This document shows positions 27,555 through 38,048 of a stretch of DNA of 64,000 nucleotides, piece by piece. The stretch's first letter is position 1. Each line of letters begins with the position of its first letter. A program made the position numbers and the translations under genes. Source of the stretch: Fibrella aquatilis (GTDB taxonomy: Bacteria > Bacteroidota > Bacteroidia > Cytophagales > Spirosomataceae); NCBI RefSeq assembly GCF_017353255.1, contig NZ_JAFMYU010000012.1, positions 62,001 to 126,000 on the forward strand. The letters are read 5' to 3'. The notes beneath the pieces were generated by a model. That model made no database searches. It saw nothing but the letters and a program-made list of their open reading frames with translations, and had not been told where the DNA came from.

Positions 27555-28402
27555 CACTGTACGTTCATTCCTTCCCGCTCCAGCTTTCTGAAAAACGTCA
27601 TCTGGCGTTTGGCGAACTGATGAATGGCGGTTTCCAGCTGCGTAACCACCTCGTTATATGTGAGTTGACTTTGCAGATATTCAGTCACGAATTTGTATTC
27701 GAGGCCGTAAAAGATCAGCTTTTCGGGCGAAATTCCCTGGCCTAGCAGGCGCTGTACTTCCTCCATCAGGCCATGCTGAAGGCGGTCGCGGAGGCGGCGG
27801 CTGATGCGCTCACGACGAACAGCCACGGGTGGGTCGAGGCCAATGACGCGGTAGGGCGGCAACGGCGGGCGGGGGGCGGGTTGTGCATCGGGATGTTCAT
27901 TCAGGTACTGCCCAATCTCGATGGCACGGATCAGGCGTTTGCGCGTCGAGGTATCGGCGAGGGGTGAATAGGGCGAGGGGTTTTGGGTAAATAAATCCCG
28001 CAACGCGCTGTCTGTCAATGGTTCCAACCGGGCGCGAAGGTCGGCGTTGGTGGGCACGGCGAGCATGGCCGTGGGACGGAGAGCCGCTTCGATATACATA
28101 CCCGATCCCCCGCACAGAATGGGCGTTTTGCCCCGACTCAGAATATCCTGCAACGCCCGATCAAAATCTTGCTGATACCGAAACACGTTATAGTCGTCGC
28201 CCGCGTCTACGATATCGATGAGGTGGTACGGAATCACCTGACCGTCAACAACATACTCGGCCAAATCTTTACCCGTGCCGATGTCCATACCCCGGTACAC
28301 CTGCCGCGAGTCGGCGCTGATGATCTCGCCGTTATGCTGCTGGGCCAGCTGTACCGCGAGGCGCGTTTTGCCACTTGCCGTAGGGCCGATGATAACAAGC
28401 AT
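27473..28402 (-). CDS. miaA: tRNA dimethylallyltransferase
   Basis: Adds a dimethylallyl group to A37 of tRNAs reading UNN codons. The 309-residue protein has the P-loop VIIGPTASGKTRLAVQLA, ISADSRQVYRGMDIGTGK, the LCGGSGMYIEA segment, FYGLEYKF and RQMTFFRK near the end. The ATG at 28402 gives the normal N-terminus; an in-frame ATG at 28426 lies in repeat R7. Usual MiaA proteins end about where INIxWF would be; here the sequence goes on after VQW for 26 residues encoded entirely by inverted repeat R6, ending in GVSNKS. The original stop has been replaced by the repeat. Confidence 0.94.
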   Translation of the reverse strand: MLVIIGPTASGKTRLAVQLAQQHNGEIISADSRQVYRGMDIGTGKDLAEYVVDGQVIPYHLIDIVDAGDDYNVFRYQQDFDRALQDILSRGKTPILCGGSGMYIEAALRPTAMLAVPTNADLRARLEPLTDSALRDLFTQNPSPYSPLADTSTRKRLIRAIEIGQYLNEHPDAQPAPRPPLPPYRVIGLDPPVAVRRERISRRLRDRLQHGLMEEVQRLLGQGISPEKLIFYGLEYKFVTEYLQSQLTYNEVVTQLETAIHQFAKRQMTFFRKLEREGMNVQWIYDVRLTNYDLLLTPEHVYAGVSNKS

Positions 28403-28420
28403 TGATGAAAGGGCTAGTGT

Positions 28421-28483
28421 GGTCATTGGTCATTTCGCTACGCGCCCCGGGCTAATGACCGCGCAGCGAAATGACCAATGACC
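28421..28483. repeat. Inverted repeat R7 upstream of miaA
   Basis: GGTCATTGGTCATTTCGCTACG at 28421-28442 pairs with its complement at 28462-28483 (21 of 22). The word GGTCATT is repeated in 7-bp steps. The 19-base centre is GC-rich. It lies in the 5' region of miaA, 18 bp before its ATG. Confidence 0.85.
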
Positions 28484-28610
28484 TAATACAGCGCAAAGAT
28501 GGCCGATTTATAAGCAAGGCAGCGTGATTACGTGACGTTGTGTCTAGCTTCGCGCCGGATATCAAAATCAGAAGCCAACGCAAACAGGAGAACGCTAACT
28601 AGAATTGTCA

Positions 28611-31289
28611 ATGCTACTCAACAAAAGTCTTATAATCAGTCTGTTAGTTGTTCTATCGTTGCCCCTACTGGCTCAGAAAAAGACACCCCGCTCAGCCCGG
28701 CTCAACCCCTACCGCCACGCCGCCGACAGCCGTACCCTGGCTGATACCCTGCCCCTGATGATGCCCTACAACCGCCTCATCAACGCAGCCGGTGCGGCCC
28801 TCACCTTTGGCGACTCCAGGCTGGAAAACCACGCGCTGGATGTAGCGGCCATGCCCGGCACACAGCTGGTGGTAGTTGAAGATCGGTATGGGGTGGCGGT
28901 GCTGGACCGGGCCACGCAGAAGATTACCTACCGCTGGAGTCTGCGCGACAATGCCGCTACAAAAGGCATGATGAGCACATTTTCAGGCATTGAGGCGGTG
29001 GTTTTTCGGGAGAAAACGTACCTGATCTGGGGAGCCTCGGAGCGCGAAAAAGGCAAGTCGGGCGTGGTGGTGGCCACCTGGGCGGGGGGTAAGATTGAGA
29101 CCGTCGACGTGATCGCTTTTGCGCCCGTGGCTCCTTCGCCGCTGGCCCTGCCCAACGACGTGGCCGTGCAGGTGGAAGGCGATGAAGCTTTTTTATACGT
29201 AGCCCTGAACGGCAACAACCAACTTGCCAAAGTGCGGTTATCAGACCGCCAAACCGTCTGGACGGCCTCTGTGGGTGTGGCTCCCTACGGCGTGGCGCTG
29301 GCGGCAGGACGGGTGTTCGTGACCAACTGGGCAGGACCGGTGCCTGTGGTTGACTCGACGGGGGCAACCAGTCAGGCCGAAACGGCGGGCGTACCCTGGG
29401 GGCAGGCCTACATTGACCCTCGCACGGGGGCCATGTCGCGCGGAACGGTGTCGGTCATCGATCAGGCAACAGGGCGGGCAGAGGCCGAAATAAGGGTCGG
29501 ACTGCATCCAAACGCGATTTTAGGCAGTGCCGACGGCAAAGCCTTGTACGTGGCCAACGGCAACAGCGACTATGTTTCGGTCATTGACCCGCAAACGCGG
29601 CAGGTGACAGACTCCATCTTCGTAGGCCTGTTCGACACCACCAAACAATACGTCGGCAGCACTCCCAACGCCCTGGCACTCGACTCGGCGGGCACCACGC
29701 TATACGTAGCCAACGGGCTTGATAATGCCGTGGCGGTGGTGTCGTTGACCGGGCCAAAAACGGCCAATCGGGTGCGCGGCTATATACCTACGCAGGCCTA
29801 CCCGGCGGGGCTAATTTTACTAGACAACCAATTGATCGTCTGTAATTTAGAAGGCAACGGTGCTCGTGCATTGACGCCCGTTGAGCAAGGCGGGCAGGGC
29901 CGAAACCCGCGCATTAGTCAGGATGCCTACACCGCCCACCGGCAACTGGCTACGGTCTCGATGATTCCCCTGCCAACCGATGCCCAATTGCCTGCCTACA
30001 CCGAACGTGTTCGGCAGTTGAGCCTGCAATTCCGGCTGGCGCTGGCGGCGCGGCTGCCCCGCCCCGGCATTCGGCCCCGGCCCGTACCAGAGCGTATTGG
30101 CGAGCCGTCGGTGTTCAAGCATGTGGTGTACATCATCAAAGAAAACCGCACCTATGACCAGGTCCTGGGCGACATGCCCGAAGGCCGCGGGATGCCCTCG
30201 CTCTGTGTCTTTGGCGACAGCATCACGCCCAATCAGCACCGGCTGGCGCGGGAATTTTTGCTGCTCGATAACTACTACGCCTCCGGGAAATCATCGGCCG
30301 AGGGGCACCATTGGGTCGACGCTGGCATGGTGACAGACTACACCGAAAAGAGCGTTCGGGCCTGGTTCCGCTCCTACCCGCACGTGCTGTATGATGCGCT
30401 GGTGTACAACAAAAATGGCCTGATCTGGAACAACGCCCTCGACCATGGTAAATCGGTACGCATTTATGGCGAAGCCTGCACCTGCCTCTTCGACAAGAAA
30501 CAGTACAACTGGCAGAAGCTCTACCAGCTGCGCGAAGCCGGACAGCCGTTTTCCTACACCAATACCACCACCATCTCGCGGGTACGGCCCATCCTGGCCC
30601 CGAACTTCCCCGGCTGCGACGACGAGATCATCAACGACCAAATGCGGGCCGACGCCTTCATCCGCGAGCTAAACGAGACCGCCGCCAAACCCGGTGACAC
30701 CTGGCCCAACCTGATGGTGATGTCGCTACCCAACGACCACACATCGGGCCTGAGTCCGGCCTTTCCCACACCCCGCGCTATGGTGGCCGACAATGACCTG
30801 GCCGTGGGGCGCATTGTGGAAGCGATTCAAAAAAGCCGTTTTGGGGCCAATACGGTCATTTTCATCACCGAAGACGACTCGCAGGCGGGTTGGGATCATA
30901 TCTCGGCCTACCGCACCACGGGCTTTGTGATCAGTCCCTATTCACGCTTGAAACGCACCGTCACAACCAACTACAACCAGACGTCGATGCTGCGGACGAT
31001 TGAGCAGATTTTGGGCCTGCCGCCCATGAACGTGATCGACGCCACGGCCCAGCCCATGTTCGATTGCTTCGGCGACCAACCCAATTTGGCCACCTATGCG
31101 GCCCTGCCCAACCGAGTGCCCCTCAACGAAATGAACAAACCCCTAACGGCCCTGCGCGGCAAGGCCAGACAATACGCCCGCGAGTCGATGGAGCAGGCCG
31201 AGGAGGGTATCGACACCGGCGAAGACGCCAAGACTAACCAGATTCTTTGGTTCTGGGCGCGGGGCAATAAGCCCTATCCAAGAAAGTAA
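28611..31289 (+). CDS. YncE-like beta-propeller / phosphoesterase fusion
   Basis: An 892-residue exported protein. After a signal peptide (LIISLLVVLSLPLLAQ) come YVTN-type beta-propeller repeats (about 90-440, with LYVANGNSDYVSVIDP and LYVANGLDNAVAVVSL), then an alkaline-phosphatase-fold phosphoesterase (about 500-840): VYIIKENRTYDQVLGDM, DNYYASGKSSAEGHHW, LPNDHTSG, FITEDDSQAGWDH. The acidic and His residues that bind the metals are present. Substrate unknown; acid phosphatase or phospholipase C activity is the usual guess. A TTG two codons upstream opens the frame, but the ATG at 28611 is preferred. It is followed by 274 bp before a SusC gene and may or may not be connected with it. Confidence 0.88.
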   Translation: MLLNKSLIISLLVVLSLPLLAQKKTPRSARLNPYRHAADSRTLADTLPLMMPYNRLINAAGAALTFGDSRLENHALDVAAMPGTQLVVVEDRYGVAVLDRATQKITYRWSLRDNAATKGMMSTFSGIEAVVFREKTYLIWGASEREKGKSGVVVATWAGGKIETVDVIAFAPVAPSPLALPNDVAVQVEGDEAFLYVALNGNNQLAKVRLSDRQTVWTASVGVAPYGVALAAGRVFVTNWAGPVPVVDSTGATSQAETAGVPWGQAYIDPRTGAMSRGTVSVIDQATGRAEAEIRVGLHPNAILGSADGKALYVANGNSDYVSVIDPQTRQVTDSIFVGLFDTTKQYVGSTPNALALDSAGTTLYVANGLDNAVAVVSLTGPKTANRVRGYIPTQAYPAGLILLDNQLIVCNLEGNGARALTPVEQGGQGRNPRISQDAYTAHRQLATVSMIPLPTDAQLPAYTERVRQLSLQFRLALAARLPRPGIRPRPVPERIGEPSVFKHVVYIIKENRTYDQVLGDMPEGRGMPSLCVFGDSITPNQHRLAREFLLLDNYYASGKSSAEGHHWVDAGMVTDYTEKSVRAWFRSYPHVLYDALVYNKNGLIWNNALDHGKSVRIYGEACTCLFDKKQYNWQKLYQLREAGQPFSYTNTTTISRVRPILAPNFPGCDDEIINDQMRADAFIRELNETAAKPGDTWPNLMVMSLPNDHTSGLSPAFPTPRAMVADNDLAVGRIVEAIQKSRFGANTVIFITEDDSQAGWDHISAYRTTGFVISPYSRLKRTVTTNYNQTSMLRTIEQILGLPPMNVIDATAQPMFDCFGDQPNLATYAALPNRVPLNEMNKPLTALRGKARQYARESMEQAEEGIDTGEDAKTNQILWFWARGNKPYPRK

Positions 31290-31563
31290 TACTACATAAC
31301 AGGGCCACTACAACGCCCCAACTAATGCGGCACTAAAGCCAGGCAGGCTGTGGACACATTTTCTGTAAAACAATAGAGTGTATAAATACTCAATCAGCTT
31401 TGAGTATAATTCATTATCAGTTAGTTACGATTATTCGATAATCCATTTTTTCCGATTTTACTGAGAAGTATATCCGGTGGATCTGCGCACTTTTAATCAC
31501 TAATTAATGCCTATTCATCTTAGCTTTTCTTTAAAACGGACTTGGAAAAGTCCTTCATGAATT

Positions 31564-34500
31564 ATGCACAATTCTACGTTATCCAGTTGGAGGAACAGAG
31601 CGCCCAGGGCACGGACCACCCGGTTGCTGATGCTACTCATCACGGTCTGCATAAGGCTGACCTACGCCCACGCTTCGGTCGGTGTCACACCACCCACCTA
31701 CCCCAGCGCAGTGATGCTTGACCGAACCATTTCGGGGCGCGTTGTCGATGAAAACAGGCAGGGGTTGCCGGGCGTGAGCATTGTACTAAAAAACACCACG
31801 CGCGGGGCCATCACCGATGCCCAGGGGCAATATAAGCTCGACATTCCCGATGCCGGGGCCACGCTCGTCTTCTCATTTGTGGGCTACGTGGCGCAGGAGA
31901 TCGAAGTAGGTACACAGACAACGGTAAACGTGACGCTGGTTACTGACAACAAGCAACTGACGGAGGTAGTCGTTATCGGCTACGGTACCGCCCGCAAGTC
32001 AGACCTGACCGGTTCGGTGTCGAGCATCAAGGCCGACCAGATTCAGGAACGGCCCGCACCGTCGCTCAACCAGGCCTTAGCGGGGCGCATGGCCGGGGTA
32101 CAGGTGAACACCAATTCGGGGCGGCCCGGTGGGCGCACTACGGTGCGCATCAGGGGCTTTAGCTCCATCAACTCGTCGAACAACCCGCTTTATGTAGTAG
32201 ATGGTGTGCAATTGCCGGTGGGTAACCAGAACCAGTTTACCACAGCCATCGACTACATCAACCCTAACGACATTGTATCGGTGGAGGTGCTGAAAGATGC
32301 CTCATCGACAGCCATCTATGGGGCACGGGGTGCCAACGGCGTGATCCTGATTACGACCAAAAAAGGCAAAGCAGGTGAAGGCCGTATCTCGTACAACGTC
32401 GACGCGAGCATACCCACCATTGGCCCAAACCGGCCTCAGGTGCTCAACGCCAAAGAGTACCTGGCGGTGGAGGATCTGGCCTACGCCAATATTGCCAAGT
32501 ATGACCCGGCGGGCTGGGCTAGTGGCAAGTACGCCAACCTGAACCCCAAAACCCGGCGTGAAGCCTTCCGGACACTCCACCCCGACGTATTTGATGCTAA
32601 CCTGAACCCGCTCTACGACACAGACTGGTACAAAGAAGCCACCCAAAACAGGCCCTCGCAAAATCACCAGCTCAACTTCAGCGGCGGCAACGAACGTACT
32701 CAGTATTCGCTCTCGGTGGGTTACCGCGACGACCAGGGACTACTGAAAACATCGTACCTGAAACGCTATTCGGGTCGGTTCACCATTGACGACCAGGTGA
32801 AGCCGTGGCTGAAACTGAGCGGTACGCTGAGCTACAACAACCAGGGAGAAAACCTGGTCGACATCAACGACGCGGTGCCCCGGCAGATCGTGGAGGACTT
32901 CCCGTTTCTGCCCGTAACCTACCCCGACGGCACTTATGCCAACAACCGCGACTATCCGCAGGCTGAAGGCTCGTTTAGCTCTGTTCACCGGCTCATGGGC
33001 CGGAAGTACATCCTCAATACCCAGACCATCACGGGTAGCCTGGCGTCCAACATCACCTTCGCCAAGGGGCTGTACCTGCGCTCTATCGTAGGGACCAACG
33101 TGCTGACGCAGGAGAATAACCAGGTCACAACCAGAACGCTGGACATTGGTGGGCAGGGTAACGCCGCCGTGAGCAACCGCCGCGACAGCTTCTGGTCGTT
33201 CGAGAATTTTTTGAACTACGACCGGCAGTTTGGTGGTCGGCACTCCATCACGGGCCTGTTGGGTATTTCGTGGCAGGCGCAGACTATCTTCGGCATCAAT
33301 GCCAACGTGCGCACCTTCGCCACCGACTATTTCGAGTATAACAACCTCGGCGCGGCGGCAGTATTGGGCGGCATTGGGTCGTTCGCGCAGCGCGAGGCGT
33401 TCAACTCCTATTTTGGTCGCTTTAATTACAGCCTCGACGAGAAGTATCTGTTTACCGTAACGGGCCGGGCCGACGGGTCGAGCAAGTTTGGGGAGAATAA
33501 CAAGTTTGCCTTTTTTCCCTCAGCAGCCGTGGCCTGGCGTGTATCGGAAGAGCCATTTCTGAAAAATAATCAGGTGATCTCGAACCTGAAAGTTCGGGCG
33601 AGCTACGGCCTCACGGGTAACTCGGAGATTCCGCCCTACACCTCGCTGCCGCTGATTAGCTCAACCTACGCTACCATTTTCAACGATGCGCGGGTGGCAG
33701 GCACAGGTATTGCCCGCTTGGCTAACCCCGACCTGCGCTGGGAAAAAACGGCCCAAAACGACGTAGGCGTCGAGCTGAGCCTGTTTAAAGGACGCATTGG
33801 GCTGGAAGCCGACTACTATTACCGCAAAACCACCGACATGCTGCTCGATGCCCCCGTGCCGCAGACGAGCGGGTATGCCACGATTCGCCGCAATGTGGGG
33901 TCAATGGAAAACAAAGGCATCGAACTGACCCTGAACACAGTCAACGTGCAGACGCCCAACCTGACCTGGACCTCCTCGTTCAACATTTCGATGAACCGCA
34001 ACAAAGTACTGTCGCTGGCCACACCGTCGGATATTTTTGGGGTGGGCGGACCTAATTTCATTAACCAGACCAACATCATTCGCATTGGTGAGCCGGTAGG
34101 GTCGTTCTGGGGTCTTACGCGCCTGGGCGTCTGGAGCGAAGCCGAGAAAGAAGAGGCCGCCAAGTTCCGCAGCTATCGCAATAACCTGACAATTCTGCCC
34201 GGCGACCTCAAGTACCTCGACGTAGACGGCGACAAGGCCATTACCGACGCTGACCGCAGCATTATTGGCAACGGCAGTCCCAAATCATGGGGGGCATTTA
34301 CGAACACGGTCAGGTACAAAAACATCGATCTAACGCTGGAATTGCAGTATTCATATGGCAACCAGATCCTGGACATGTCGCTGCATTCCAGCGAAGACCG
34401 GCAGTCGATTGCCAACAGCTACAAGACGGTGCTGGGGGCCTGGACGCCCACCAATCAGGGGTCGCAGATTGCCGAAATTCGGGAAACGCGGGCAGGCTAC

Positions 34501-34794
34501 GTCACCAACGTAGATAGCCATTGGGTAAAAGACGGATCGTTTGTACGGGGCCGCAACCTGCTGCTGGGCTACACATTCCCCGCCGAGCTAACCAACCGGC
34601 TGAAGATGAGTCGGTTCCGGGTATATGCCACGGCGCAGAACTTTTTCCTGGTAGTGGATAAAGCCGTTCAAGGCGACCCTGAGATAACCCCCACTAACCA
34701 GGGCGACGGCAGCAGCGCATTCTCGCAGGGTCAATTCTGGCACAGCTACCCCCGCCCCACTACCTACCTCGTAGGCCTGCAAATTGGCCTTTAA
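31564..34794 (+). CDS. SusC/RagA-type TonB-linked outer membrane transporter
   Basis: A 1076-residue outer membrane transporter of the SusC family. An N-terminal signal segment is followed by a carboxypeptidase-regulatory-like domain (about 58-140, ISGRVVDENRQGLPGVSIV), the SusC-signature linker VVIGYGTARKSDLTGSVSSI, the plug (NQALAGRMAGVQVNT, IRGFSSINSSNNPLYVVDGVQ, KDASSTAIYGARGANGVILITTK split over it) and the large barrel. It forms the pore under the SusD lid encoded 9 bp downstream. No glycan hydrolase, sigma/anti-sigma pair or hybrid sensor is next to it, so the substrate is not indicated. The 274-bp upstream gap is AT-rich and probably holds the promoter. Confidence 0.96.
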   Translation: MHNSTLSSWRNRAPRARTTRLLMLLITVCIRLTYAHASVGVTPPTYPSAVMLDRTISGRVVDENRQGLPGVSIVLKNTTRGAITDAQGQYKLDIPDAGATLVFSFVGYVAQEIEVGTQTTVNVTLVTDNKQLTEVVVIGYGTARKSDLTGSVSSIKADQIQERPAPSLNQALAGRMAGVQVNTNSGRPGGRTTVRIRGFSSINSSNNPLYVVDGVQLPVGNQNQFTTAIDYINPNDIVSVEVLKDASSTAIYGARGANGVILITTKKGKAGEGRISYNVDASIPTIGPNRPQVLNAKEYLAVEDLAYANIAKYDPAGWASGKYANLNPKTRREAFRTLHPDVFDANLNPLYDTDWYKEATQNRPSQNHQLNFSGGNERTQYSLSVGYRDDQGLLKTSYLKRYSGRFTIDDQVKPWLKLSGTLSYNNQGENLVDINDAVPRQIVEDFPFLPVTYPDGTYANNRDYPQAEGSFSSVHRLMGRKYILNTQTITGSLASNITFAKGLYLRSIVGTNVLTQENNQVTTRTLDIGGQGNAAVSNRRDSFWSFENFLNYDRQFGGRHSITGLLGISWQAQTIFGINANVRTFATDYFEYNNLGAAAVLGGIGSFAQREAFNSYFGRFNYSLDEKYLFTVTGRADGSSKFGENNKFAFFPSAAVAWRVSEEPFLKNNQVISNLKVRASYGLTGNSEIPPYTSLPLISSTYATIFNDARVAGTGIARLANPDLRWEKTAQNDVGVELSLFKGRIGLEADYYYRKTTDMLLDAPVPQTSGYATIRRNVGSMENKGIELTLNTVNVQTPNLTWTSSFNISMNRNKVLSLATPSDIFGVGGPNFINQTNIIRIGEPVGSFWGLTRLGVWSEAEKEEAAKFRSYRNNLTILPGDLKYLDVDGDKAITDADRSIIGNGSPKSWGAFTNTVRYKNIDLTLELQYSYGNQILDMSLHSSEDRQSIANSYKTVLGAWTPTNQGSQIAEIRETRAGYVTNVDSHWVKDGSFVRGRNLLLGYTFPAELTNRLKMSRFRVYATAQNFFLVVDKAVQGDPEITPTNQGDGSSAFSQGQFWHSYPRPTTYLVGLQIGL

Positions 34795-34803
34795 ACACCA
34801 GAC

Positions 34804-36381
34804 ATGACCATGACACTTTCCATACACAAAAAGCTGAGTACGTTGCTGCTGGGAACTACCCTGCTGCTGGGCCCCACGAGCTGCTCTGATTTTCTGAGCG
34901 AAACCGCCCCCTCGAACCTAACGGCCAGTGAATTCTATACCCTCCCCGACCATGCCGAGGCCGCCATTGCGTCGGTCTATGCCGATTTGCGGTTTGTAGG
35001 CAACGGTAACGGAATTTTCTCGTCGAACTGGCAGTTGCTGGAAGCCCTGACGGGTACAACCACGACCGAAACGGCCCAAAACTCAGACCTCAACAACCTC
35101 TATTCGCTGGTGCAGGATGGCAACACGGGCCACGTAGTAGCCTGGTGGAATGGCCTCTACCGGGTTATTGCGCAGGCTAACCTGGTGCTCGACAAGGTGC
35201 CGGGGATCACTATGCCAGCCACGCAGAAAGCCAAAATCCTGGCCGAAGCGCGTTTCCTGCGGGCGTGGGCCTACCTGCACGCCGTGCGGCTCTGGGGTGA
35301 TATTCCGCTCATTACCAAGCCGCAGGCTATCTATTCCGACGATTTCCAGCCAACCCGTGCGCCACAGGCACAGGTCTATGATTTGATCGTGGCCGATATG
35401 GTTGAGGCTGAAAAACTGGCTACCACGGCCAACCTGCCCTGGATCGATGGGTCGGGCCGGGTGGGCATGGGGGCTATCAAAGCGCAGTTGGCGCGGGCAT
35501 ACCTGACCATGGCGGGCTTTCCGCTCAGCAAAGGAGCCAGTCACTACAAACTGGCTGCTGACAAGGCGTTTGAGATTATCACCTACGCCAACGCCAACCC
35601 CGGCGTGATCAACTTGTTTCCAACCTACCTGGAGGTGCACCGCGAAAACCTGGAAAACCGGATCGAACACCTGTTTTCGCTTCAGTATAACACCGCGGTA
35701 GCCGCTAACCCGATGGACAATATGTACCCCAACTTTCAGGCCGTCACGTATGCCGGACAAGGCGGCACGGGCAGTACCGTGCCGACGTCGTCTTTCTACG
35801 AGTCGTTTGAGGCGGGCGATCTGCGGACAAAGGATCAGGAGGGCTGGTTCTACACGACCTATTTCACCAATGGCAACGGTGCCAGATTTAACCTGGGCAA
35901 GCCTTACATTTTCAAGCACTTCAACGTCATCGCCAACGGTACGTCGGGCGTGGCTGGTACGCGCCTCAATAACCTGAACGTGCCCCAGATTCGCTATGCC
36001 GAGGTGCTGCTCCTATTTGCCGAAGCCCAAAACGAGTTGGGTGCGCCCACGCAGGCGGCCTACGATGCCTACAAGCGCATCCGTGACCGAGCCAAGCTAA
36101 CCACACCCGCCCTGAGTACGTTCTCGCAGGCGAGCTTCCGCGAGGCCGTCTGGCGCGAACGCTGGTGGGAACTGTGCTTTGAGCAGATCACCTGGTATGA
36201 CATGGTCCGGCTGCGGAAAGTGTTCAACGAGAAGACCAAAGGCTTCGACAATTTCGTGGGCCACGTCAACCTTAATTCTAACGCGACCCTCCAGGAAAAG
36301 CACCTGCTGCTACCCATTCCAAGGCAGGAACTGCTCAACAACCCGAACCTGAAAGACCAGAATCCGGGCTACCCGAAGTAG
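34804..36381 (+). CDS. SusD/RagB family outer membrane lipoprotein
   Basis: A 525-residue lipoprotein with a lipobox in LLLGPTSCSDFL, so it sits on the cell surface as the substrate-binding lid of the SusC partner. The N-terminal SusD helices with SEFYTLPDHAEAAIASVYADL, the AEARFLRAWAYLHAVRLWGDIPLI segment (TPR-like) and the RWWELCFEQITWYDMVRLRK end are the family marks. It is coupled to susC (9-bp gap) and followed by a hairpin shared with the convergent photolyase gene. Substrate not predicted. Confidence 0.95.
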   Translation: MTMTLSIHKKLSTLLLGTTLLLGPTSCSDFLSETAPSNLTASEFYTLPDHAEAAIASVYADLRFVGNGNGIFSSNWQLLEALTGTTTTETAQNSDLNNLYSLVQDGNTGHVVAWWNGLYRVIAQANLVLDKVPGITMPATQKAKILAEARFLRAWAYLHAVRLWGDIPLITKPQAIYSDDFQPTRAPQAQVYDLIVADMVEAEKLATTANLPWIDGSGRVGMGAIKAQLARAYLTMAGFPLSKGASHYKLAADKAFEIITYANANPGVINLFPTYLEVHRENLENRIEHLFSLQYNTAVAANPMDNMYPNFQAVTYAGQGGTGSTVPTSSFYESFEAGDLRTKDQEGWFYTTYFTNGNGARFNLGKPYIFKHFNVIANGTSGVAGTRLNNLNVPQIRYAEVLLLFAEAQNELGAPTQAAYDAYKRIRDRAKLTTPALSTFSQASFREAVWRERWWELCFEQITWYDMVRLRKVFNEKTKGFDNFVGHVNLNSNATLQEKHLLLPIPRQELLNNPNLKDQNPGYPK

Positions 36382-36401
36382 AAGGGTCATAAGCCGTACC
36401 C

Positions 36402-36442
36402 GAAGAAGTGAGTAGTAGGCAGTGCTTGCTGCTCACTTCTTC
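36402..36442. terminator. Hairpin between susD-like and cry-DASH genes
   Basis: GAAGAAGTGAGTAGT at 36402-36416 pairs with GCTGCTCACTTCTTC at 36428-36442 (two G-T/mismatch positions). The right arm overlaps the last codons of the convergent cry-DASH gene. It probably ends transcription in both directions; its 7-bp spacing may make it a short relative of the heptad hairpins. Confidence 0.6.
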
Positions 36443-37875
36443 ATCCACTTGGCGGGGTTCACTATTGGCATGGGGTAATCTTCGCCGAGGGCCACGTCGT
36501 AGTCGGTTTGTTGCTGCCGGGTCAGGGTCGAGACTACCTGTATTTTGTCGGCGGGGACGTTGGCCAGTTCGGGGAGCCAGTGTTTTACATAGTCGCCGCG
36601 TTCGTCGTAGCGGCTGGCCTGAGTCAGGATATTAAAGTAGCGGTCTTCGCGGGGGTCATTGCCCACGCCCGCCACGTAGTTCCAGTTGCCCCAGTTACTA
36701 CAAGGGTCATAATCGACTAATAAACTCTCGAAATAAGCCGCACCCCAGGTCCAGTCGATGCCCAGGTCTTTGACCAGAAAGCTACCCACGTTTTGCCGAC
36801 CCCGGTTGCTCATAAAGCCCGTGTGGTTCAGCTCGCGCATGTTGGCGTCGATGAAGGGAATGCCCGTTTCGCCCTCGGCCCAGCGTTGAAAGAGGTCGAA
36901 ATCGCGCCGCCAGTGTTTTTGCAGGTCGTGCTTGATACCGCTTGGTTTGAATAGCCGCGTCCCGAATTTGAGGGCTACAAACCGGAAAAAGTCGCGCCAG
37001 ATCAGCTCGAAAATAAGCCAGTAGGTCGAGTCGTTGGCGATGCGTTCCTGCTCATAGCGTTTCACTTCGTGGAAAACAAAGCGCGGCGACAGGCAGCCGT
37101 GCGCCAGCCAGGCCGAAAACTTGCTCGAATAGTCTTCGCCCAGCATACCATTGCGGGTGTCTTTGTAGGTGCGGATCAGGTCTTTCTCCCACAAGTACCG
37201 CTCCAGCCGGGCCACCGCCGCGGTTTCGCCGCCTTTGAATGGCACTGCCGCCCGCACGTCGCTTTTCAGCGCATTGTCGAACCCAAACGTGCTCAGCGTG
37301 GGCATGTCGCCAGAGTCAACATCGTCGGGGAGTTGAAGGGCATCGGGCGTGGGCACCAACTCACGCACAGGGGCGTACTTCTCCACCCGATTCCGAAACT
37401 GGGTAAATATGTCGGGCAGTTTAGCCACGCCAAACGGCAAATCGCGGACATGGTAAAGGGTGCTGGTCCAGAAAAACTCAATGTCGATGTTGAGCGGTTT
37501 CAGCCGTTTGGACAGGGCCGATTCTACGTCGGTTTCTTCGGAGGTCACTTCCTTGCTGGCGTAGATGGCCTGTGCGTCGATGGTTTCGGCCAAGTCGGCC
37601 AGAATTTGGGACGGCTCACCTACCCGGATAATCAGGTCGGCCCCGCGGGCGCGGAGGCTGGCCCGCAGGTCGGCCACGCATTCGATGAGGAAATTGGTGC
37701 GGAAAATACCCGTCTTTTTCACCCCGATGGCGGCCAGTTCACGGAACTGCCGGGGGTCGAATACATAAACGGGTAGCACCTGGGTAGCGTCTTCACAGGC
37801 AGCAGCAAAACCGGCATTGTCGTGCAGGCGAAGGTCATTTCGGAACCAGTACAGGATACGGTTGTGGGTAGGCAT
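36433..37875 (-). CDS. Cryptochrome DASH / photolyase
   Basis: A 480-residue flavoprotein of the photolyase-cryptochrome family. The N-terminal antenna domain begins ILYWFRNDLRLHDNAGF; the FAD domain has IFELIWRDFFRFVALKFG, TGIPFIDANMRELNHTGFMS, NRGRQNVGSFLVKDLGIDW and the DYDPCSNWGNWNYVAGVG block, which is characteristic of the DASH group. These proteins repair cyclobutane dimers, best in single-stranded DNA, using blue light and FAD. No MTHF-synthesis gene or light regulator is nearby. The gene is divergent from the OmpA gene. Confidence 0.92.
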   Translation of the reverse strand: MPTHNRILYWFRNDLRLHDNAGFAAACEDATQVLPVYVFDPRQFRELAAIGVKKTGIFRTNFLIECVADLRASLRARGADLIIRVGEPSQILADLAETIDAQAIYASKEVTSEETDVESALSKRLKPLNIDIEFFWTSTLYHVRDLPFGVAKLPDIFTQFRNRVEKYAPVRELVPTPDALQLPDDVDSGDMPTLSTFGFDNALKSDVRAAVPFKGGETAAVARLERYLWEKDLIRTYKDTRNGMLGEDYSSKFSAWLAHGCLSPRFVFHEVKRYEQERIANDSTYWLIFELIWRDFFRFVALKFGTRLFKPSGIKHDLQKHWRRDFDLFQRWAEGETGIPFIDANMRELNHTGFMSNRGRQNVGSFLVKDLGIDWTWGAAYFESLLVDYDPCSNWGNWNYVAGVGNDPREDRYFNILTQASRYDERGDYVKHWLPELANVPADKIQVVSTLTRQQQTDYDVALGEDYPMPIVNPAKWMKK

Positions 37876-38048
37876 AACGGGTGTTATAAGCTATGTATGC
37901 TCAACCTGGTCAGGTCCGAAATGTTGCGATTATGATACCATAAGTGGCCAAACAATACATCCTGCTACCGCTTGCTCATCAACAAATCACAACATACAGT
38001 TATAGCCTTTACTTTTAGCTACTACAATTTACTAACTACCAGACTCTT